This document shows positions 1-13,400 of a DNA stretch of 64,000 bases, in pieces; within the stretch, counting starts at the first letter, position 1, and each line of letters begins with the position of its first letter. This DNA is from Sinotaia quadrata (lineage: Eukaryota; Mollusca; Gastropoda; Architaenioglossa; Viviparidae). The stretch is from assembly GCA_028829895.1 (NCBI GenBank), contig CM054183.1, positions 17,223,975 through 17,287,974 on the forward strand. Reading direction: 5' to 3'. The position numbers and the translations under genes were made by a program. The notes beneath the pieces were generated by a model, which was not told where the DNA came from, made no database searches, and saw nothing but the letters and a program-made list of their open reading frames with translations.

Positions 1-1352
1 ATAATGAGAAGCACAGAGGAAGAGCTTTGCTTTTTGCCATCTACATAGCACAACATGTTTAGCAATGCTAAAATTGTAGTATTTCTCAAACTAAATACAA
101 TATCAAGTTAGTATTTTGTTCTTTTTAATGTCTTTGCACTTTTAGAATAATTTGCTTTTTGTAACTTTAATTATCACTTTCTTTATTTTTTAAAAAATGT
201 TTTGTTTTGCCCTCATCAACATTGCTTAATTTTGTGCAGGTATTTTTAGTATAAATCATTATTAAATAATTGTAAGTAATAATTTTAGTTCAGATGCATG
301 GAGTATTTATATTAATACTGAATTTTTTTGTACAGATCATAACAACAGATGTTTTAAGTTTTGGAACTTCCAATGTTTTGCAGATTTTGAAAGTGTATTT
401 TGAAGAAACTACTAATCTCTGTTCTTAAACAATTACATGAAAATCATTGCCATTTTGAGAAGTATATCATGTTATCACACTTGATCATATGGTTTTCTTA
501 GTAATTCCTGTCAAAGGTGGCATTTCATTAAAGCAAAGCTCCTGTTTTATCAGCAATTTTGCTAAATGTAGTGATGTATGTAAAATGTCATGGTGATTTT
601 TTTCTGGCTGGTTATGTTGTTATATTCTTGTAATAATATTGCTTTGAATAAGATAGCTTGTTATTAACAACATCTCAACATATTAACTTGTTCATATAGC
701 TTGATTATTAACATCGTCTCAACATATTGAAAACTTGTTCATAATTGTATCCATGTGGACTCTTTCTTAAGAGACTTTTGTCTCTTTGGAACAGAACAAG
801 TGCACATTCAGGGAATAATCTTGACATCTTGCTTCTCCTATTTCTTCTTTCCTAGTGACACTGTACTAGAGGTCTTTTTAGGATACTTATGTATTAGTAT
901 ATGGTCATTCATGATTGATGATTCAGATTTTTATTTGTCATATTTTGGGTTAGCAGATTTAAGAAAGAAAGTATGGTTAGCAGTTTTTGAAAAAAACACT
1001 TTAAATTATAAAAGAAATACTTTGAAAAACTTATGAAGAAAAGAAACCTTATTATGATACAGGAAATCCATGTAAATGGAAACAAAATTCAGTTGTGAAG
1101 AAAATTTGATTTTATTCTTTGACTAATAAAAAATATTTTTTTAAAGAAAGCCTAACTATAAGTCTGGTCAGAGCAAAATAAACAGAATACCCAGAAAATT
1201 GAGTAAAAATTCAACTAATTGTGATTTTATTCATTAAAATGTTATGATTCTAGTATTTGATGCAAGTAGATTTCATTTCTGATTGAGGATTCTGCTGCCA
1301 GTTTGCACAATTTTAGTGCATGAGTATTTTAATTTTTGTTTTTTAAATTCAG
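1..1352. other. Non-coding AT-rich sequence, probably intron
   Basis: No dynein-like or other recognisable coding sequence was seen. A two-copy, 43-bp period direct repeat lies at about 655-741 (core AGCTTG..ATTAAC..TCTCAACATATT). The 93-codon open frame at 755 has no family resemblance and is taken as chance. Confidence 0.6.
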
Positions 1353-1469
1353 GTTAAAGAAGAGTTCTATAACATCTTTGGGCCTGAGTTAAAAGCTGTC
1401 ACTGGGGATCCTAAACGTATTGATGATGTCCTTCTGCGTGTGGACATGTTAACAGAACCCTTGCAGGAG
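1353..1469 (+). CDS. DNAH10: DNAH10-like exon 1 of window (tail)
   Basis: 39 codons in phase 0, acceptor AAATTCAG and donor GAG/GTAAGT. It encodes the tail motif GPELKAVTGDPKRIDDVLLR. The exon starts in mid-protein, so earlier exons lie to the left of the window. Confidence 0.85.
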
Positions 1470-4400
1470 GTAAGTTATCTCTCTTTTCCAGATATAATGT
1501 ATGAAATCTTTTAAATGTTGCTGTAAATATATCTTCCAGACAAAGATTTATTATTTTGATATATATAGACTTGCTTTTAATAAGTAAAGTCTGCTAATAT
1601 TGGAAAGTCTGCAGATTAAAATAATAAATTATGTTTACTTGAGAACTTTCATATAATTCCTTTTTATGAATTTTGTTTTATTTATAGGTACCTTTCAACA
1701 TCTTTTTACGCAGCTTTAAGGATAAGTGGTCCGATATTATGAACTCATTTTATTTGGAAGTGAAACAAATTGAAAATGAAGCAAAAGCATTCATTGATGA
1801 GTCCTTCCAATCACTCCGTTCAGCAGAGGGTGCCTTTGAAATGTTACTCAATTTCAAACACATTCGCTCAAGGGAGGTCATCAATAACCAGCTAATGTCA
1901 AAGTTCAATGACATACTGTTACAGTATGGTAAAGAAGTAAGTGTTCTCTAAAACAGTAAATCTTTGCATTTCTTTGGTAAACAGGTTTATATTGGAATTA
2001 ATTTAGAAACAAAAGCAGTTTTGTTTTCATTGGTGTTTTAAAAATTGCAAACCGTTTTCTTTTACTTTAACTACATGTTATAATAATTCTAAAATATAAC
2101 ATAGCAAACATGATTGAAGATTTAAAACATTATTGAACTGCTCTCATAACTTGTTGTTTTAAATTGAACCATATGTACATATCTGGTTGCATTTATTGTC
2201 ATGCAAATTCTGTATGGCAGGGTTTCTCAGCTGGGATTGAGAGGTCACTAGGGGTTCCCTGAGAGATCATCATTGACAACAAATAAGCATCATAGATATA
2301 ATAATTTTTATGCAGGAGTTCTCAGAAATGTGAAAATTATTTCAAGATTTACTCCAGGGTAAAAAGGTTGAGAAAGGGCTGCTTTATGGTCACAGAATGC
2401 ATTACTGGTTATGGTCACTGTGTGCTGTAAACTTTTTGCACATTACAGGTCGATATTATAGATGGGCTTTTTGAGAAGCACAAAGATGACCCCCTGATCA
2501 ATAGGAACAATCCACCTATTGCTGGTTCTATCTACTGGTGCAGATTTCTTTTTCACCGTATAAAGCACTCCATTGTGCGTTTCATTACAATGGAGGAAAT
2601 GATGACATCTCCAATTGGGAAAATGGTGAGCTTATGGTTTACACCAAGGTATAGATTTTGTTATTCCTTTGCCAGGGTGTTGAGAGTAAAGGTAGAATTA
2701 GAAACTCTTTGATGACACATATGAGTCAGGTGGAAGATTTGATTACTTTTAAAAAAATAATTTATATTCATTCACATTTACTGTAAAATATTTTGAGGTT
2801 AAGGATTTTTTTGTAATTATTGCTTAAGCTGTGCTTTTTGATTGGTTTAGTTTGTCAGTTTTTAAAAGACTCATCCTTTTCATCAGAAAGAATAGCACTA
2901 TCTCTTTTTTGTCATTATTTATTCAAACTTTTCATTTGTACATTCAGTTTTTTTATGGTTTATTTTATAAATACATTTATTTGTTATATAATTCCATTTT
3001 GCATGTGCATCATGTTTTATTAAGATTTTAAGAGCTTGTAAAAGAGTTTGATGTGTATTTTATAAATAAATATAGTAAAACACCACAAAAGAGATAGTTT
3101 CTAAGAATAAGATTCACTGTAAATTGTCTTATTATTATTATTGTTTTCTTTCATTATAATGAAATTGGGATTTGAGAGTATTCACCACATCATGTGAATA
3201 TTTGTTTTTATCTTCTTGTGCCATCAATAGACTCGTGCCAAGTATCTAACTGTAGGTCGAAAAATGAGGCATTATGAAGAGGTCCAGCTTGAAAGTTGGA
3301 TTAACTATGTGGAAGAAATTCTGCCATCACTACTCAGAAACACCCTCTTGGTTCCAAGGAACTCCAATTGTACATCAAGGCAGATCTCCAAACTCTCAGG
3401 CAGCATAAATGAGGAATCTGAAACCAGTGGTTAGTATAGGTGTTCAGAAATGTAGGTTTCAGAATTAAAAATGGTATTATAAATTCTGAAATAGTGAGAA
3501 AATGTTTTTTTAAACCAAAGTAAGTTTTTCCTAATATTATTTTATATCAGTGCACAATGTAAGGATACTAAAGTGTTTCACACATTCAGGGTCACCACCA
3601 CTACTCTGGCTTAACACATTATTTGAAATAAATGAAAATGTGTAACACTTCTACCCTTATCTTTGTAGAGAAGATTTCCCTTTCTAGTATATTACTTGTG
3701 ATTTCACCTTTCAGTATGCCATGTACAAGGAATCACAAGTCACAAAATACATAAAGTTGAGAGAGATATACAATAGTAAATATCAATAGTAAGTATTATG
3801 AAAAAGTATTTTTAATCAAAGAAAGATATTCTGAACACTTTTCAAGATACACATACATTAGGAGATCATATATCTTTGATCATATCATCTCACCAGAGCT
3901 CACTGAATCCCATATAGATACCAAGAGAGAAAATACCAGTAGAATGATTCTCTCAGAATTGTCCATTCCTTAGCTTGAACATTTTGCAGAGAATGTATGT
4001 TAGCAGGATGTTAAAATCCTAACTGTATACAACCTCAGGACTAGTCTGAAGCTAACAAAGACAAATCTTGAAGGTAGAATCTAAAGAAAGTAGAGAGGCC
4101 TTTTAAACTCCTGTTGTCATTAGAGTTCTAGGAGTTACATTTCTATAGAAGACTTCTTGAAATGTCTACATTAACAGATTTTCAACAAACACTCTGTTAC
4201 ACATTTAGATGACTATATAGTTGGAGGTTATAGGTTAATGACAGGACTGGAATTTGGGTGTGAAATGAAACATACCAGAGATTATTACTTATTTGTAACT
4301 TCCTTTAAGTTTGTGGTTTTCTTTTTTATTTATTTAAAGGAAGTTACAAATAGCTTCCTCACATTTTTAATAAAAAATTTCTATATATATATTAACACAA

Positions 4401-7400
4401 TTCCTAGGAAAAACAATGCATACAATCATTGACACACTAATAAAGCATGTAAGTAAATTGTAAACAATGACAGGCAATTGGAAAACTAATTCCATAACTT
4501 CCATAAATCTTCCCAATTTTTTTTTTTTTTTTTTTTTAATGAACAGTACTACCCTCCTAGAATAACAGAGTAAGGAGGAAGGCCCCACAGGAACTATACA
4601 GAAACTGAGAACATCAAGAAGATGAAAAGTTTCCACGCAATTCCTGTGGGGAAAAGAAGTGTTAAGAGCCAGAAATTATTTAGTAGTATGTCTCTTTTGA
4701 GCACTTGAATGTTTGAGTGCTTTTTGCATCATTGTGGCTAGAAGTTTTGTCAGGCCAGGGTTATGCAAATTTTCAGTTTTTTCTTATGGTGTCAGTTTTC
4801 TTCCAAATTGGAAAACCTAGTTCTTTTCTCTCCTTTTGTCTTTCAATAAAATAAGTTACGTACTATTTTTGTGGATATTTTCATTAGCCAACTCTTGAAC
4901 CGTTTGCTTTTTGATTGACCTCATGGCTGAATATGTTTTTGCCCTCATTTAGGAAATATTCTGATCTGTCTACTAGAAGTTCTGACGTGATAATCCAAGA
5001 TTTTGCATCTGAATCTGTAGTCATCAGTAATATTTCAGATACTTGCATGAACATTCCATGGATGTTACCCTTCTCCCACCTGAGAAGAGGTATGATATTT
5101 AATGACTAAGTGTAGTCCAGATGGTTTCCTCCACTCTCTCACCAGGAATAAATGTGACTTCATTGATTGACTGGGAACAGTCCTTGTGATCCCCTTCACT
5201 TTCTCACCCAAATGGAGATGACTTAATTAATGACTGGGAATAGACCAGGTGTTCTCTTTATTTTATTGTCTGAAAGGAAATTTCATCTATCAGTAACTGG
5301 GACTAGACCATGTGGCCCTCTCCACTCATTTTACCCTAAAGGAGGTGATGTAAGTCAATTACTGGGACTAGTCCATGTGGCCCCTGCCATTCATCCACCC
5401 TAAAGGAAGTGACGTAAGTCAATGACTGGGAATAGTCCAGGATGAGTTAGTAACAGGAAATAGTCCATAAGGCAACCTCCACTCATTCACCCTAAAGGAG
5501 GTAACTTAAAGTCAGTGACTGGGAACAGTCCATGTGATCCCCTCCACTCTTTCATCTGAAAAGAGGTGACCAGTCGATAACTGGGAGCAGTCCAGGAAGT
5601 CCAGACCTATTTCCAAAACATAATTTTTGATGGATTGAGTATATATGACTACCCAAGAATTTTTTAGGTTCCATTTTGAACCACTAATAGTGATTTGCAT
5701 AGTAACAACTTGTGTTGCACAGTCCTCCCTCCTGAGTATTTTCTGCTTTCCAGGATGCTGCTAATTCCAAGGGTGCCGGCATTGGCAATATGAAACCAGT
5801 TAAACTGGAAGTTGAAGTAAATAAGTCACTGGGAATATGTCGTAAATGATGCATCTGATAAGAGGTGACATCCTTGCTCTGTACAAGATTCTATTTTAGA
5901 CCCAATAATCAAAGTACTAGAGCTACTCACTTGAAAATTATTCTCTCCTGCCACAAAAATAAGCTTTGCCCAAGATAAATGTCAAAATGTAGTTTGAAAT
6001 CTATTCAGAGAGATTTTTTTTTTAATTTACAAGCAGAAAGTAAGTCTTCAATGTCTTTTGATATTCTTCACTGTGGAAAGTATCTTGAAAGTACCTAACA
6101 GTTCAGAATGTTTTCCTTTTACATCATTTCTAACTCAAAACAAGGATAGACAAATACTTTACACAAACCTCTGACAACGGGTAGCAGACCAACACTGACA
6201 AATTAAAACATACTATATGGCAAATACTACTGGAATTAAAAAAGCAAGATAGGAAAATGCTATAGAGGTCAAACATTCTATCTGACCCACTCTTAGCAGA
6301 CAAGTATTGAATAAGACATGGTTTATTTATTGTTTTAGTAATACTAGTTTAATAATTTGGTTTCCTGTACTGTAAATTTGTAAAATAATTTCCTTAATGT
6401 ATATATTTTTCCTAGACATAAATCATTAAAAGAGAATATAGGCTTTGGAATTTTACAGAATGTTTATTGAAAAACTTTAATTCCATGATAAAACTTATAT
6501 GAAACCCAAAACAACTGAAATTTATATGTGTGTTTATGCAAATTTGTTACAGGGAATCCACTGGATACTGTATATATAGTGAACTTTGACCCTAGAATTG
6601 CCCAGATCATTACAGAGGCCAAGTACTTGGAACAGCTGGGATTTTCTTTACCATCAATTGCTTTAAATATTGGGCTGGAAGTATATATTCTTTCAATGGC
6701 TTTCAGAATACACAGTATTTTCATTGAATAATAGTTACTTTATTTCTTTTTTATACTTAGTACTTTTTCAAGATAAAGTCATTCCAAGTTTATTTAAAAT
6801 TTCCAATGTGAATGCCTTTTATGAAAAAAATCATCTTTGATGAGAATTAAGTGTATAATTATTTTAAATGTTTGATTAAACAACACTGTAGAGGTAATAG
6901 CAAATGAGTGTTTATAATTTTTCTTTTTCAACCAAAGGCCCATACTATAAGAATGCAATCCAAGTCTTATTTAGTAGGTTTTGATGTCTGTTAATAAGCA
7001 TCTGCAAGCTAGAAAACCCCTCACTATTTTTCTTCTTCTAAATGTTCCAACTTTGAGTTAAACAGAAAAATAGGTGATGCTCATTGTAATTAGATAGTAG
7101 ACAGTAGACAGAAAAATAGAAGATGCTCATTGTAATTAGGTAGTAGAGAGAAAAATAAGTAAGTAGACAGAAAAATAGGTGATGTTCATTGTAATTGGGC
7201 AGGATGACATTAAAAATGTGGTTCCCAACAGTAAAAAAGCAAACTATAGACTTTTTTTTAACTGTCTGCTCTCAAATTACTCAAGTTATTTGACATTCTC
7301 TTATATCAAAGTCTTACTTCTAATTTTTTGTTGCATTCTGTTTGTTTTATGTTAATTTGAATTTTTATTATACAAAAATATTAGTGCACCTCAACTCAGA

Positions 7401-10400
7401 TGATAAAATCATTTTGCATTGAGATCTCAGTAACACAAGTGTATCATATCTATAAAGAAAATGTCTTCCTTTCTTGCTGAAATTGCTACCATTCTTTAAT
7501 GAGTATATTAATGTAATTGGGCTCTATGGATAGATTAAGTCTTGTTTTTAAATTGATCAAAAATATTTAATAATTAAGCAAAAACTATTTTATGTTCCAC
7601 ATAAAATAATTAAAATCTTTACAGATGTATTTCATTCCTTTTTCTATTAATTTAAAAGAAATTCAAATAAGCTAGAATGCTTAAACTACCTACTTTTAAA
7701 TGATATAAGTATTTTCAAAAGGCTTTGCACAAATGATTGCCACATTATTTTGAAAGGAAGATACTAAAATCCTTGGCTTCACTTTTGATGACACTTAGAA
7801 AGCTAAGAAAATTGAAAACTTTTGAGGCAAATTTTTATGAGTTAGATTTGGATTATGTATTTCTACTTTAAAATATATAATATTTAATGAATGTATAATG
7901 AATTTTTTTAATTAAAAAAAAATATCTACTTTTTGTCTGATTGCTTTGGAGATGTTGACTGATTTTCTACTGCACAAATAGAATATATAAGTAGACAACC
8001 ATTGTGCAATTATCTCAATCACAGTATTATCTTTCTAATTATATCTTTTGCCAAATAATGATGCATTTGAGCTATGCTGCACTTGATGAGAAGTTGTTTC
8101 CTTTGAAATGAAATTATATGACAAGAAGAGAATTCCTTTGAAGTGTGTTGCATATGATTAGAAGAAAATTATTTTAAACTATATTACACTGGAAGATAAG
8201 AATTTTTTTTTGGAATTAAACTGTATTTGTTGAGAATGGAAATCTTAACTTAGTTGCTCTTGATAAGAATGAATTCCTTTAAACTATAATGCACATGAAG
8301 GAAAGGGAACTATTCCTTTGAACTATAATACACATGAAGGAAGGGAATATATTCCTTTAAAGCTTTAATACACAGGAAGGGAACAGAAGTCCATTGAACT
8401 ATAATACACATGAAGGGGAGGGAATTCTGTTGAGCTATAATACGTGAAGGAAGGGAATATATTCCTTTAAGCTATAATACACATGAAGGAAGGGAAGCCA
8501 TTGAACTATAATACACCTGAATGGGAATTCCTTTGAGTATAATACACATAAAGGGAAGGGAATTCTTTTCATCTATAAATACACAAAGGGAAGGGAATTC
8601 TTTTCATCTATAAATACACAAAGGGAAGGGAACATATTCCTTTAAACTATAATGCACTTGAATTGAAGGGAATATATTTCTTTGAAAATAATACACATGA
8701 AGGAGGGGAAAATATTCCTTTAAGCTATAATACACATGAAGGAAAGGGAATTCTTTTGAACTATAATATACTTGAAGTAAAGGAATATATTCCTTTGAAC
8801 TATAATTCACATGAAGAGAAAGGAATTCCTTTATAATACACATGAAGGGAAGAGAATTCCTTTGATTTAATTTGCATTTGAAGAGAAGGAAATTCCTTTG
8901 ATTTGTGCTGCATTTGATAGGAATTTCCTTTAAAGAAAGTTATACATGTCGATAAGAAATTATTTTGAACTCTGCTGTACGTTGACCAAGAAATTATTCT
9001 GAACTATGCTATAAATGTTGACCAAGAAATTATTCTGAACTATGCTATACATGTTGACCAAGAAATTATTCTGAACTCTGCTATACATGTTGACCAAGAA
9101 ATTATTCTGAACTATGCAATACATGTTGACCAAGAAATTATTCTGAACTATGCTATATGTGTTGACCAAGAAATTATTCTGAACTATGCTATATATGTTG
9201 ACCAAGAAATTATTCTGAACTTTTGCCTTTGATAAGAAATTAGTTTTGAACTTTGTTGCACTTACAAAACACGGACTTCTTTTGAACAGTTTTAAATTTT
9301 AAAAAAGGGAATTCATTTGAACAGTTTTATACTTAAAGAAAAGTATATTCTTTTGAACAGTTTTATACTTAAAGAAAAGGGAATTCTTTTCAACAGTTTT
9401 ATACTTAGAGGAAAGGGAATTCTTTTGAACAGTTTTATACCTAAAGAAAAGGGAATTCTTTTGAACAGTTTTATATTTAAAGAAAAGGGAATTCTTTTGA
9501 ACAAGTTTTGCACTTGACAATTCCTTTGACTTATACAATACATGATTTGAAGAGAACATTTTTTAACTGTTGACTAATTTTTCCTCATATAGACTTGAAT
9601 ATGGTACAGGGGTGGCATTTCAGTACATTTATATTAACACATTAAAATTCAAAATTCTTGTGATCTTTGTGGCAGGAAACAGCTTTCATCAATTATGTGG
9701 CAGGCCTCAAGCATATGCTACACCGCTACCAATCTGTAATAAGCACTTTGGATGCTGGAGAGGTAAGCCATTTATTTTTAAATAAATGTTGCCTATAGTA
9801 GAATTTATTCTAATGAATATGAGGTTGTTACTAATCAACAAGAACTCAGTACAGCAAGGTTGGTCATTTTTTCCCCATCCAATTACTATATCCATGAATC
9901 ATTTTAAAAAGTAGCATTTTGATACTATTGGTTCTAATAATTTGTAAAAGTTCAACTTTTTTTCATTCTTGCAGTATCTCACTGAGTAGGTTTAGCATAA
10001 TTTAGCCCAGAACTGCTGATTGACTGTCAGCGCCAGTTATAAGCCTTCAGGTTCCAGAGAAAATACCCATGGAGAGGTTATTTATACATATTGAGTTTTC
10101 ACCTAACTGGATACAATTTTTTTGTGAGATTGTTATTCAATCTTTATGAATTCTCATCCAGCTGGAGTTTTTAATATAGGCTTGAATGAGGGGTTTTATT
10201 TCACCTAATGAGTTTTCACTCATTGTGTTAAGTTGATGAAAGGGTAGTAATGGCAAGAAGTTGGGAATAGAAATGCATTCACTATATTTATCTGTGATGT
10301 CAGTACTCTGTATTTTCTTTACATTCAGACAATTAATTTTAATGAGATTAAGCGATTTATCTCAGGTGTGTATGAAACTGTTAAATGTATGTAGTATAGT

Positions 10401-13400
10401 AACTGTAAGCTATTAATATTATTTTAGATGCTAGTTTAACCCGTTCATCGTCCTTGGGATTAATTTGACGTCATAAAAAAAATTCTACATGTCTCCGGGA
10501 CAAAATGGGACACCACGCCTGCAGGTGTGGCTAAAACTATCATGCCATTCAAAAATATCCAACTAGAGTGAAAGAAATATGTGATTTGCTTCAGCAACCA
10601 TTGTGCTCTAAATTCTATCTTTAGATATTATAATTAGGATGTTCATGTGACCGAATTCCCATGGTTTGTAACACAACCCCGCATCCTTTGCAGAAAGTTG
10701 GCAGACATTACGATTGCCTAATCTATCTAACAATGACAAGCGCATATTTTCAGTTGGATTATTGTGAATTTGGTTGTACTGCTGGATCAGAAGAGAGTAG
10801 TTTTTCTTCAGAAGAAGAGGATATTGAACTGCCCTCTATTCCACTTTTAGATGAAAGAGGTGACAACAATACCAGTGAATCTACAAACAAAACTGGTCGC
10901 CCTCATGGAGACATTTGGAGTGTATCGAGTGATGCAAGCGGCGCGAACATAGAGACTCTAGCATTTGCAGGTAGTAGTGGGGTAAAAATGCAGTTTCCAG
11001 AAAATGCTACAGTACTTGACATTTTTAAGGCATTTTTACCAGAGAATTTTGTACAAAAGATTGTCGAGTACACTAATATATATGCATCTCAGCAGCTTTT
11101 GCAAGATAACCTTTGTGCTACAAGTCATATCAAGTGATGGCATGATACACAGGTATGTGAAATATATCAATTTTGGGCACTTGTTTTTTATTATGGGAAT
11201 ATGTAAAGATGAAGCCTATGACCAACCTTTATTTTGTAAAGTCATGTCTGGCCATAGATTTTATTTTTTACTAAATTGCCTACATTTTTGTGATAATGCT
11301 GTCTCCGATCCTACCGACTGTATCCACAAAATTCAATTGACTATCAATCATTTCAGACAAGTATTTTCATCCATTTATGTGCCTGGTGAAAATATTTGTG
11401 TGGATGAATCTCTGATGTTGTGGAAAGATTGTTTAGGATTCAGGCAGTATATAAAATCTAAATGGGCAAGATTTAGAATCAAATCAAATGAAACTTTTGA
11501 GAGTCTGACAGGGTATGTTTACGATTTTATTATGTACATGGGGAAAGACACTGAGTACACTTTTACTGATGGAAATCAGAGTGAGAAAGTTATTCTAACT
11601 CTTTTAGAACCACTGCTAGGGAAATATTACAAGCTGTAAACAGATCGCTTTTTCACTAGCCCCACCCTAGCACAAACTCTTTTGGCAAACACCACATACA
11701 TATGTGGAACTGTCATGGGAAACAAAAAACATGCCAAAGAACTTTCCAGGCACTAAGCTCACTCCAGGACAAATTTCTATTGTCCATAGTTTTTGGCATT
11801 TCTTGTTTTGCATGGCAAGACAAGAAACAGATACTCTACAACAGTGGTGCACAAACTTTTTGAGTCGGGGGCCAAAATCTGACTTGTCGAAACCGTCGGG
11901 GGCCACAAAAAATTGAAGATCAAAATCGTCCCATACAAGACGGACATTACATCTAAGAACGCACAAATGACGATTAAGACTATAATTATGACAAAGAAGT
12001 TGTATATTAAGACTCATTCTAAAAATGTTATGATACGTCAACTTTCACAAAGTCAGTGTGATGGATAGTGCTGCATGTCATCTGCAAGCTTCAAAATGTC
12101 AGGCTTGATGTTGGACGTTGAAAGATGCAAAATTGCTTCCAGATTATCATCAGTCAGCTGACCGCAGGTGTTGCTTTTGTTCAGTTTCATCTGTGAGAAA
12201 GCCTGTTTGCAGCAGTATGTGCTGCCAAGTATGCTGGTGTGGACAAGTGCATTATCCAGTCATCATTAAACTGCCGGTTTTCCTTGTCAACTTTTCTTTT
12301 ACGATTAGCTGCCATTTTGTCACAAAAATATAATCAAAATAAACAACAGAATGTGGTAGATCAGACACTAAGGTTTAACAGGTACTGACCAACCATATCA
12401 CAGGAAGGGGCAAGCATGTATGTGTGGGGTTTGCTGCCTATCTTGGTATAGCTTTTTTCTCTTGCCTCTGTGAGTGTTATGTCAACGGGCATACATCATC
12501 TGCACGGAGCGCCTGGAAAATGGGTCAGGAGATGCTGCTTTGTTTCAAATCACTCAGTGTATGAGTAAACATTTGACTTTTTCGTTTGACATGGCGGGCC
12601 ACTCGGCAACTCTTCGCGGGCCGGATCTGGCCCGCGGGCCGGAGTTTGTGCATCCCTGCTCTACAATAATAAAAAAATGAAAAAATCATTACAAAACAAA
12701 AGAACCAATTCCGAAACAAGCTTGCATTTGTGATTACAACAAATATATGGGAGGGGTGGATTTGTGTGACAGTGTAACATCTGCATACCCTAGCATCAGA
12801 AAAACAATAAGGTGGTACAAGAAAGCTTTCTTTCACATTTTTGACATTGCACTGTACAATGCCTGTGTTGTTTACAAGAAACACACAGCTAAATCAATGA
12901 CATTGCTAGATTTCAGAGATGCAGTATTGAAGCAAATACTAGAAAAATATCCTGAGGTTAATGCTTCTAAAGGTGGTCATGCTTCTGCTGACAGTTTGCC
13001 ACCATCTAGACTGATGGGTAAAAATTACATTACACTTTCCCCTCGTATTGATCCCAGTAAACCAACACCGAGGAAAAGATGTCTTTGTGCAGACAACAAA
13101 GTTGAGAAAAGTACATGTCACATGTGTCTAACCTGTGGTGTTGCCCTGTATCTTACAAGCAGACATTGTAAATTCTTTTTTTCTAATTCTTCTTCCTTCT
13201 GTCTATTTTCTTCTTTGTATTATAAATTATAGGAGCATTTTGTTTGAACATTTATTTTCATAATTTACAACATATATACAACATATGTAATTCAGCAACA
13301 TAATACTTTATATTTATTTTCTAGTCATTTACATTATTACATACTAATAAAATTTATTTGTAGCCTATATTTTCTTCTTTTACTCCTGATGAAATCGAAT

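Larger units (their letters stand above)
10661..13232 (+). pseudogene. piggyBac transposase, inactivated
   Basis: The reading frame follows the family's layout: an acidic, Ser-rich N-terminus, then FVQKIVEYTNIYA, a core with YVPGENICVDESLMLWKD (first catalytic Asp in VDESL), a TDRFFTSP segment equivalent to the TDNFYTS motif (second Asp), and CDYNKYMGGVDLCD (third Asp), and a Cys-rich tail with CHMCLTCG. All three catalytic Asp remain, but the gene is dead: a frameshift near 11130, a TAA at 11637, further frame changes around 11740, and an 817-bp hAT insertion at 11842. A transposase of this family normally catalyses cut-and-paste at TTAA. Confidence 0.88.

Noticed and set aside
755..1036. 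93-codon frame that might be an upstream dynein exon
   Set aside because: No dynein motif, no convincing splice sites, and it does not lead into exon 1 in sense.
8271..9515. CRISPR-like array
   Set aside because: The repeats are contiguous with no unique spacers, and the locus lies in an animal gene intron.
8604..9559. Repetitive open frames on both strands (for example a 12-residue VNMYSIVQNNFL repeat)
   Set aside because: They follow exactly the 36-bp DNA period, are open on both strands and have no start context or family resemblance; they are minisatellite read-through.
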